In this document: in pieces, positions 32,347 through 43,300 of the stretch | How the letters are laid out: every line of letters starts with the position of its first letter | How positions within the stretch are numbered: position 1 is the first letter of the stretch | NCBI GenBank assembly: GCA_020650975.1 | Contig: JAIPMN010007262.1 | Location: 1 to 44,408 of the forward strand | Reading direction: 5' to 3' | Length of the DNA stretch: 44,408 bases | Source of the DNA: Apostichopus californicus | Taxonomy: Eukaryota; Echinodermata; Holothuroidea; Aspidochirotida; Stichopodidae | Notes under the pieces: model-generated | Databases searched by the model: none | Seen by the model: only the letters and a program-made list of their open reading frames with translations | Told to the model about the DNA's origin: nothing | Made by a program: the position numbers and the translations under genes

Positions 32347-35300
32347 GTAAAAGTCTTGCTTGTTTTTACTTGGAAGTTTTAAGTCGCAAAAACATTTTTT
32401 TTTTCTATTTTGAGAGGTGCCATTTCTTTATAGTGGACAGTACTTTACCTTGAAACGATAAATCATGGAAGGAAAAGGTTTTATTTTTATCCCACAGAGG
32501 TATGTATCATATGGGGTACAATTTATTGAAGGCACTGATGTTGACTAATGCCCCTTAAGGTGCATGTAGTTTCAACCTAAGAACTGAGAGATGGAGATTA
32601 CCGTCCATTTCCATCAGGATAGGTCGTCATCCAAGAAATTCATAGCTTTGTTGATTTAAAAATGATTGATTTCTTGTTCCGATATAATTGTTTGGGAGGT
32701 TAATTGTGTTTTTTTTTAAATTGTGTCACCGGGTTAGTCTGTAGAGTTTTGGCCCTTTCCCCCCCCCCTCCCCTCAGTCAACCCCTAATTGCTGTCAGTA
32801 ACCAAGTTTGAAGCCAATTGGCCTGATGACCCTATTCTGTTTTTAAAGTTATTCAATGCAAGTTTACTGTCAGTATTATATCACCAAGTATTGAACATAT
32901 TGGTTGTAGTAGTTTATTGCTGCTAAAGTTTGACTGTGTTGTCAGGTTAAAACTATTGCCATGCACAGTCTAGAGCTTCTATGAACCTACATCACTCATC
33001 TTATACCTTATCGATAGGCCCCCGGATGTCCTGTTACTTTAAACCTTGCGCTTGAAATTGACAGTATTTGTTATTCAATCGATCACAAATTTAGTAAATT
33101 AGTTTTGTGTATCTTCGTGTGAAGCTTTTGTGAGGAAAGGATTGAAAGATTTGTTCAAAGTCATCAGAGATGGTATATTTGATATCTGTACAGGGTTCAT
33201 AGTACATGTATGCCTCATTGCCTTAGCAAACCCATCGAGTTTAATAAATCTGGAGGAACTATCACACAGTAAATACGTGTGTACGCGCGTACCATGCATG
33301 GAGTGTCATGTGATGTGATCCAGGGAGGTACTAATTACTCTACCCATTACGCATGATGATTTCACCCAACTAGTAGGTAAATGTGTATGCGTGCTTAGAG
33401 CAGCAGACGACACCCGTTACCTAGCAATAACCGTGCCTGTAGCCTAACGTGATAGCTATATTCCCGTCGAGCAGCATTAGGCTATGTTCCATGGAGAATT
33501 CCGTGGTTGCACTGAACTAAACATTTCCCCACAGCAAGCCCAATGTATCTGTACTTGTTCTGTGCCAGCATGTCTAACGTTAGCATATTAGCACTATATC
33601 GTAGGCCTGAAGTACCAGTACCTTCTTACACCGTTAGTTCCCATGTCCGATCCGTCTTGGTGCAAATCTTTCACGAAGTCACTAACACTATTCTCGAACT
33701 GCTACAGAGAAATATCAGTTTGGTACCACCCTGGAACACATCACATGACCCTCCATGCATGGTACGCGCGCGCCCAATTGACATGAATCCTCCAGATTTA
33801 TTAAACTCGTTGAGCAAACCATCTTAGCCAATTTGTTTTGTGTTTTAGTGTGTGGAAGTGTGTTCAAGTCTGAAGTTGTCTACAGACCAATCAGACACTG
33901 ATTAATGATTTGCATATTCATGATACCTCATAAACATTGTAATGCAGGATATATCAGGTAGAATGAAGTAAAACATACACTAGATGAGGACCTATACCTT
34001 ACAATAACAGTACCGGGTCCTATTACATCATGCAGTAAGGGACGTTACTGTGAACACTACAAGGTACCCATGACTGATTTATCCAAATATAAATATACAG
34101 AATTACCTGTGTTTCAAGTATTGATAGCAGCAAATTCAATGTTGCAAAATTTGTTGACAGTGATAATGTTTAGAAACATTTCTGTTGAAGAGCAGTGGCA
34201 TTGCTAGGTTGCGACATTTGCAGATATTCAAGTAGGAAGTTTTGAAGTTCCAAAATACTGTATCTCACTGTAAATTTTTTTAATTTCTGTACCCTCGTTA
34301 CTTTCACTTGATTTAACAGCTTTCCATTGAGAAGAGAGAATAACACCAGATATCTACATACAGGTCTCAATAGTATTATTGTTTTCATCCCAACACCCCC
34401 CCCCCCCATTGCCCATTCCCTCGTCGTCCGACACTTCTGTATTTTGCCCTACTGACGATGACAGTGAGGCTTGTTTTCAGTCCTTGTCATTAATAATTAG
34501 ACACTCTTTTTCTTTTTTTTAAGGAAAAGTCGCCCAGGAAAGAACCTGGGCACGAAACCAAACTACCAAACGACTGATCTGCTCTCAGCCCCAGTCCCCT
34601 TGCATCGGGACTGTGACTGTGTGATCATCGTCGGGTGTGCATCACCATTCCCCTCGAAAGGGAACACATGATCTTAGCCAAAAGGCCGAGACACTCTAAT
34701 TCGCTTTGTAGATCATTCAACAAAAGCAAACAAGTTGAAAGACGTATATGACAATCTAGAGATAGTATATTCCCGGGCATTTCCTCCCAGTGTAAAGTTG
34801 GGAATAAAGTTCTTTGTAAATGGACTTTGATTAAGAAAAAAAAAGTTTTGTACTTTACCCTTCTTAATTTGATTTGCAGATTGTTCCATCAAGATAGAGG
34901 GCGATCAATCTATCAGTCGTAAACATGCCCTTCTGATTGTACAGCATCCAATAAATAATGTGGTGAGTATAAAATGACTTGATGTAAGTGGAAGACACCA
35001 CATTCATAAATGTCATTTCGAATATAAGATATCTTGAGTAGCATGGTATTTTATTAATATTGCCTTGGTTTTAAAGTTTAGTAAAAGGTCAAAGCAAAAA
35101 TGCCTCTATGATATTAGGTTGGTCTGAAGTTTGTAAGACTTGTATATATGTTGAAGGTCACTGTAAGGACGGAAGAGAGGGAGGATGTAGGGGGGGGGCG
35201 GGTGGAGGGGGGTGAGGTACATTTTCAATTTCCTATGGTAGTTATCGGTTACTTTAAAAACTGGCTCTCTTGTCAGTGCCAATTTCAGCCAGTAATAATA

Positions 35301-36528
35301 CAAAGCAATCCGATTGGAAAATGTTGCTATCAATCTGTCTGACTAGTTTGTTAAGTTGTATGTAAAACTCAACAGACAATGACAGTTACAGGTTTAGCAG
35401 TTATATACTCCTGTATTTTTGGTAGGCTAGGCTAGGTAGGCATGCTATGAAAGTGTGGTAGGTACTACTGTATAACCATACACTCAGTGTTGATGTTTGA
35501 TGTGAATTGCCACATCTGTTCTCAACATTTTTAAGCATCTCAGTTGTGATATAAGATACAACTAACAAACAAAACCAGTTTGGATCATTGGTCTATGTGA
35601 TAGAGATAAACAACTCCCCCAAACAGCTTTAGAAACAACATCTCATTCCATTTGGGAATTGTCACAGGCTCTTAATTGTCCTTCACACGTGACTTGAAGA
35701 CATTATTATTGAGAGTAGCCCAAAATATAACATCATTTAGCCGTGCATGTAATTCAACTTTAAACGAACATTGTATAAATTCATAACCTACGTAGTTCAT
35801 ATTCTGTAATGGGAGATAGGGTTTATGGACATAATCATGAATCTAAAATATTCAGGTTCTTTAACAAGTCAAACCAAAAGGCATTGGTTCCAGAGTCAAC
35901 ACTGTTAACATTCAACTTTGAAGATATGAAGGGGAAAAACGGAAGAGATAGTGCTCCAGGTTCCATGTCCTAGTGTCACACATAACCCAGACACATGACA
36001 TATAGACTATGATATCCCAAACAGAGCAACAAGAATTTTGTAGCTGTTTTGAAGGATTTGTTCATCACCAGAGATATCCATCATCATATATTAAAGTACA
36101 TTAAAATGATGATTGGGTTTTACATCTACTTTAGAGTTGTAAATGCAACAAGACACTTCAAGGGCATCCCAGAGGGGTAGACGTTGAAATATTATTTATT
36201 TCTTTACGTATCGTAGAGTCATCCAGAGAGAGTTCCCTCGCTCGAGTTGAAGGACAGCTCCAAGTACGGAACGTTTGTGAACGGAAAGAAGATGCCACTG
36301 GGCGGCGCAGTCTTCTTGAAACACGGAGATAATGTGACGTTCGGTGCTCTTAATTCAAACTCGTGGAGGTACAGTAACAGATCAGTGGTGATGTAATCTA
36401 GGAATTGGGCTTGCTTGTAAATTTTTGTCGTTTCAAGTCGTTTCAAGTAATCCTACAGGTACTGAGGGTGATCAAAAGAACCAACCACTCATTAATCAAG
36501 CCTACATTATTCCTTTTTTTTTCAAAGA

Positions 36529-36570
<42 letters not shown>

Positions 36571-39500
36571 TCCTTTTTTTTTCAAAGAAAAAACTTTATC
36601 AAAGAATAAAGTTTCTTTATTCCCGTCAAATTCCGGTTCTGTTTCTGCATTTTGTTATTAAAGGGTTGACTACGAGCCGATGGTGGTAGCATGCTCTGGT
36701 GTGCCTGGGAGAGACAAACAAGAGCTCAAGAGACAGATATCTAAGCTAGGGGGACACATCTTATCGGAGTGGACCAAAGACTGCACTCTGCTTGTCATGA
36801 GAGAGATTAATGTGACTGCAAAGGTATGCCACTTTATCAGCTTTTGGAGTCTTTTTGTTTGTTTGTCTTGTTTATACCTTATCAAAATTTGCTCTTGAAT
36901 TTATCTGATCTTATCTGCCTCGTTGAACGATAAGTAAACGTCCACACTCAGAGATTTGGAATAGATACAAGTACAAAGATTAACGAGAGTCTGTCGAACC
37001 TTGGACTGTCTCACACTAGTTCCGTTGACACCATTTTTGCTGTTCTATATGGTTACTTTAAAATTTGATTGAGTCGACCACAGGATTGGGGCTCGGGATC
37101 CACTGAGAGGGATTTGCCTGTATGATTTGTAACGTCGTATTTACCAAATCGCTTTAAATGGTGTCTTTCATTTTTACTTCAAAATGCCTTTTATTGTTGT
37201 GAGAAATTATGAATGGACCCGGGTACTTTGCATTATGGGAGGGGAAGGGGATAAAGTATGACCATTGTTACACCATTTTTGAAATACTTTTATTAAATCT
37301 TTCTTTGTAAAATTTTCTGTCATTGAAATACAGTACATGATCTTGTTTGATAGTTCTTAAAATGCAATTAAAACCGGATTTCTTCTTCCAAAGAACCAAA
37401 TTTTTCCAGCTATTCATCACATTTACAAGAGAAAATATCTTTAATAATCTTGCAACAATATATATGTATGTGTGTGTGTGTGTAAATACTGCCTGGTAAC
37501 ACATTCAACTGCAAATTCTATGTTGAAAGCAAAACATACATATTCTACCAAAAAATAACATCAGATCAGTTCGTTCCCACTCAATCCTTACGGCAACAGT
37601 AACTGTTTTAAAGATAACAGCTGATTTATTTTGGCATCGTGTTACAGTTAGAAGTTGTTCTCCCTTTGTCCCAGGTCGTCGGTGCCCTTGTGACATGTCG
37701 TAATATAGTTACACCGTCATACGTCAGTGAGTGTTTGAAAGCGTTGTCTGTCGAGGGAGGATCACCACCTGATCCCAAACGGTAAGATCTCGTGAGTTTT
37801 CAAACCTGCCAGAAACTCGCAAAGTTTCTCACTTGGTCGGGTTGAATCGTTTGCAATTGTGAGAACGTGGAGTTTGTCACATAATATCAAGGTTATAAAT
37901 AACATTCATGATGGGAATATTTTGCAGCAAAAGACGGATGTTCTCATGTCAAAATTGTTCACCTATGCCTGTCACTGCAGCTTTGTGCTCAACGCTCAAG
38001 GTTTTCATTCTTTCTTTTCTCTAGGGTGGACAAAATGTTGACTAGCATTTATAGAAGCAATAAACAAATTAAAACAGCCATTGGTATTTAACTGCTAGTT
38101 TTTAACAATCTTACCAAATCTGATGAGGTGGTTCCAATTCGTCCACCCCAAAGTCTAAAGTCTAAGTCTAAATTCTAATTTGATTATTCCAAGATTTAGT
38201 CAGGGGACCTGCAAAAATTTTACAATTTGAGTGTTTTATTACATGAGTGTTAAATTTTTTTGTAAATTCAAACAAAATAATCATTCAACATTTTACTCCC
38301 TTACTTCGTGATGGAATTTCTGCATGGGACATTTGCAGATTCGATGCAAATATGCAATTATATAGACCTCACAAACTTTCAATGGAGTTTTTTCCTGTTC
38401 AGAGGTTAATAACGTAAAGTAAATTTTGTTGTTGTTGTTGAATAACTTTGTATTTGAAGGGACTATAATAATATTTGTCCGTCATGCTGTCATCCCAGAA
38501 CATACTAACAGTGATGCTCCAAAGTATCAAGATGCAGGGATGTGCCCACTCTGGGCGGCACTGGGCAGTCCCGCCCAGCACTAAAAATTACCGCCCAGCA
38601 CTGTCTTAAAAATCGTGAATCCCGCCCAGCACTATTTTCATCTAAAATCCCGACATTCCTAACAATATATTCAACATAAATTGGGCCTAGCCTATGCCAA
38701 AATCATACAGACTGATAATGCATCGGTTATGCATGCGAGTAACATCACTTACGGCTCTCAATCGGTCCTTTGTATAATCTCTTTGAAACAAACTAATGAC
38801 TTTTACCAGGTACGTAATATATTTCAGTAAAGAAAAATTAAAAAATGTAAATTGTTAGCAAAACTAGTACCTGTGTATGTGCTTAAAAAGCTACACAAGT
38901 GCCAGCATTTGGCATCTGAGCACCTTCCAAAATCGAAAAATTTCTCAAAGGGGAGGGGGACACCCCCTTCCCCTTACACCCCTCCCCCAGGATGGTGATC
39001 AGTATACCCGGCACTCAGGAAATCCTGGGCACATCCCTGAAGATGTCATATAAACATTTTCAAAATTTATTCTTATCATCTCGTCCTAACAGATTCCTGC
39101 CTCCAGTTGTGGAGAGAGCCATAAATCAGGATGAATCTCTCTTTGAGATGAAATTAGAGAGGAAAACCATGCTCCAGGGAAAGACGTTTGTGTTTTTGAG
39201 TCAGAAACAGGTGAACTGACATTTGTTATTTTTTCTCCCCTGGTCCCCCCCCCCATCACTCCTCTTCTCATAGCTCTCTTCCACCATTTTTTCTCCACAC
39301 CTTTCTTTCTTTGTCCTTCTCCAGTTTATTCCCTACCCCCTTCCCTTAATCCTCTCTTTGTCCCTCAACTGTTTATCTCCTACCTCTCCTCTTCCCCTGT
39401 TGGTTTCTTCCTTTCTTCTCTCCATCCCCTGTCTACTAATCCCCTTACATCTATCTCTTTGTGTTCACCTAGCTCATTAACCTGTGTGTATTCTGTGCGT

Positions 39501-40347
39501 GTTTTTGTCCCTTCTGTTACTGTAACTTGTCATTTAGCCTTTGAAGAAGATCCTGCTAGGATCGAAACGTCAGGCCAACTTACTTTTACACATTTGTTAT
39601 TTTTGTGAGCAAGTTTTAGTTATTTGAGTCGTATAAAAATTATTATTATTATTAAAAAAATATACCAGAAACTTTTGAAAAAATTACTATTTTATATTCA
39701 TTTATTCCCCCTCCCCCCCCCCCTGTCACAGCACAAAAGGTTATGTTCTGTGATTGAACTAGCTGGTGGCACGACATTGTTATACTCACCCAACACCTGT
39801 AAGCCCACGCTGCTACAGGACCAACATACCTGCGTCCTTCAAAGTGAACTTGCCGATCACACGCAGACGCCAGCGGCTGTCACTCAAGAAGTTGAGGATA
39901 TTCTGAAGAGGTAAAGTCTATGAACCCCCACGGAGTCTAAAGTTATGTCATCGGTGTTGCTTCGAATATTTTAGTCCAATCAGAGCAGAGATTAAGGGTC
40001 GTTTGCAACTTATTAAGGGCAGTTGGGTTTGGGGAAGGAAAGATCCTTGCACACTGAATAGGAATACGGGTGTTGTGGCCAAGTGGATAAAGGCGGTGGC
40101 TTTTGAAGCAATGAGGCTTAGCAATCGGGAAGTTCCGGGTTCGATACCTGCCCGGGTCATAGTAAGGTGGGTTTTGCATCCAAGAGCAATCTACGGTTTT
40201 CCCATCTGAAATTACTCTCTAAATTGAAAAAAGATTCCAACTTTGAATGTTGAATTGGAAGCCACCAGACGTGTAAGTTGTAATCCATAAGCCCTTGCAG
40301 GTTTTTCCACATTTGAGGTCGCTTAAGCGGCGTAAATATGACTGCTG

Positions 40348-40383
<36 letters not shown>

Positions 40384-43300
40384 GTTATTATTATTGTTAT
40401 TATTGTTTTTATTATCATTATAAATGGTTAATCAGAGAAGTGAAAATCGTGTAGCATAATGTTTATTAATTAGAAAGGGAAAGGTCAGGCCCAAGATGCC
40501 AATTTGAAGATACCATGACTACAAGAATTCCTTTTCTGATAAGACAAAAAGAAATCCGGAATTTCCTTTGCTGCATTAATTATTTCTCGCCCTGAATATT
40601 GACCTAAACAGGAAGCAGTTACGACTGATCGGAGAAGCCGAGCTTGGTCTGGCAGTGCTGACGGCCTCTACCAGCGTTTACTGCAATCCTTCCATCGCAA
40701 AAGGTAAAGCAAGAGAACACGAGACAATTTTATGAACTGATAAAAGCTGTTTTGAAAGTAAAAGGTAAAAAGACAGGAAATGGAAAGTAAAAAGTGGTAG
40801 AAGATACAAGCAAAGTAATTATTGGATTGAATAACTTTCCACCTCTTATAGAACTTTTAAAAGGTTCAAATTGGACTTTTATGCAAATGTAATATTTTTT
40901 TTCAAAAAGAATATTTTCCACATTTTTTTTTCCAGATAAGGATAGCTGTTTTTAACAGGTTTTTTCAATCAGTGGTGTCATAATCGAATAATGTGAACAT
41001 TTTGAATTATCGTGAATTATGTAACGAAACAGTACATGTGACGGTCGGGTCACTTGGAGATTCAAACACAATTGTGTATCTCTTATGTACATAACATCCT
41101 CATAGATTTGGAAACAGGTAAGAAAAATATCCTTTGGCTGTAAATCTTAACATTTCATTGGCTTGATGTCCTGATTGGCAGACTGACTGACTGACTTCAA
41201 AATTTGAACCTCTTTAAGATCAACAGTTTTTGAGGTGGCTTTGAGACATTTTTGTCACCTTTTTTTGACCTAGCACTAGTAATTTCTGTGCATTTCTATT
41301 CCTGTTTTGCCTTCATTTCTATCTCTTTCCATATTAACTTTCTCTAGAGGGTGTGAAACTTGTCAACTGTATGAAAGACAGCCAATTTATCAACATCTCT
41401 ACTCAGAAGGTTCTGGTAACAGACACGCAAGCCTCCGAAACCTCTCATGCCATCACATCAGCAGGTCAAAGGTCATATTTTGAAGCTCTTATTACCAAAA
41501 CGCAAGGTTAAATATCCAGTGTATACTCTGCTTATTGTGTGTCTGGTTGGTGCAATATTTAGATATATGTTTTGCACTGGTAATGGACACATGAATACTG
41601 AAACATTTTAGTCTTTTATACCAGTGTTACAAAGAAAGTTTGTTGTTCAGATTCTTAGTTATAGCTGCAACTTATTTACTTAGTTTGCTATATTTGCCAG
41701 AGCAGGGTAAATATTTAATGGTCGTCCAAGCCAGCCGTGATGACGAGTTGTTTACATCAAATTTAGACTGCATTTTATTAATTGAAGACCTCCAAATGGA
41801 AACAATAATTACAGTGGTATCACCCGCCATTAATTTGGACATATTGAAATTAAGAAAAAATACTGGTAGGCCTGTACATATCTCAAACAGTGTACATATT
41901 GGTATTCTATTCACCAAACCTACACATAACTTCCCTACAGTGTACATATTGGTATTCTATTCACCAAACCTACACATCTCTCACAGTGTACAAATTGGTA
42001 TTCTATTCAGCAAACCTACAAATCTCTCCTACGGTGTACATACTGCTGTTATCTTCACCAGACCTACACATCTCTCGTACAGTGTACATATTGGTATTCT
42101 ATTCACCAAACCTACACATCTTTCCTACAGTGTACATATTGGTATTCTATTCACCAAACCTACACATCTCTCATACAGTATACATATTGGTGTTCTATTC
42201 AACAAACCTACACATCTCTCATTCAGTATACATATTGGTGTTCTATTCACCAAACCTACACATCTTTCCAACAGTGTACATATTGGTATTCTATTCACCA
42301 AACCTACACATCTCTCCTACAGTGTACATATTGGTATTCTATTCACCAAACCTACACATGTCTCTCCTACAGTGTACATATTGGTCATTCTTTGTCATTT
42401 TGCAACATTTTTTTCGGACAACCAAATTAGCTGTTCTGACAACTAAGATGTAAGACCTGGTTTACCGAGGGACAACCGGAATGAAATACTTAATAATTTG
42501 CCCAGCAGACCATTTGTTTCTGAGATATCACTGTTATCAAGTTCTAAGTGTTATCTGGCAGAGCTGGGAGTTATCAACTACAGGGTATCATAGAATGTGA
42601 CAGGTGGTGTCATAGAACGTGACAGGTGCTGTCACGTGTGTGCTACGATAGTCCATCATCCCCACTGAATAGCAAACTGCTATTAACACCCACTGGAGGC
42701 TTTTCGCTGTGTCTCCTGTTTTCAACATATGCGCTCTCCTACGTATTTCAATATCTTAACTGTTTAAGTTTAATCAACGTCTCGGTCACACCTGTATAAA
42801 TTCCAGCCACTGTCCGTTGTCCTCAAGTCGTCACCTGCTCTACGTGAGTAATCATGACATTTATGGTAGTGGAAACTGCGACTAGTGACTGTTTGGATAT
42901 TATTGAGGTTTCTCGGGAAGGTTTGGAATTCGTATATGTAGAGGTGACATATGTTTCATGTTTCAATGTGTGCATTCATAACTTTGCCATGTATTTTTGA
43001 TTAGCCCCATCTAGTGTCCAGTAGTCTGCCTGTCAGCGGTTAGTTGCTATGGCAACTCAATTTTCATATTGACTTATCTGTTATCAGAGGGGAACAAGAA
43101 TATCATATCTTTTAGCTACCTAGTCACATGTCTGCTGAAACTAGAAAAGAAAATATCGATCAAACTGTAATAAGTCAATGTGGGAAAGTTGCTTTTTATT
43201 TTTTATCTTTTTTTGCAATTTTCATTTTGATAGGGGACAAGGCAAAGCTGAGACGGTACAACCAAAGTTTGAAATACCAATGCAGAGGTCAGTCTCACTC

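Larger units (their letters stand above)
32347..34879. other. NBN intron splitting the human exon 2 equivalent
   Basis: 2.5 kb of intron between GRK and the following Asp codon of the FHA domain. It carries the foldback element at 33216-33835 and the U2-headed SINE at 34508-34688; the rest is AT-rich with a C run at about 34395-34407. Human NBN, as I recall, has no intron here. Confidence 0.8.

Noticed and set aside
33543-33827. 94-codon + strand open frame
   Set aside because: It overlaps the right arm of the foldback element and has no protein similarity I can recognise.
34508-34688. A functional U2 snRNA gene
   Set aside because: Only the 5' ~20 nt match U2. The branch-site pairing region, Sm site and 3' stem-loops of U2 are absent, and A-tail plus TSD mark a retroposed copy.
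40067-40160. A tRNA gene
   Set aside because: A and B boxes are present, but the fold is poor and the sequence continues into a SINE body with an (ATT)n tail.
41640-42446. 268-codon open frame with HIGILFTKPTHLS repeats as a gene
   Set aside because: It is a 48-bp minisatellite whose period is a multiple of three, inside an NBN intron. No exon signals or protein-family match.
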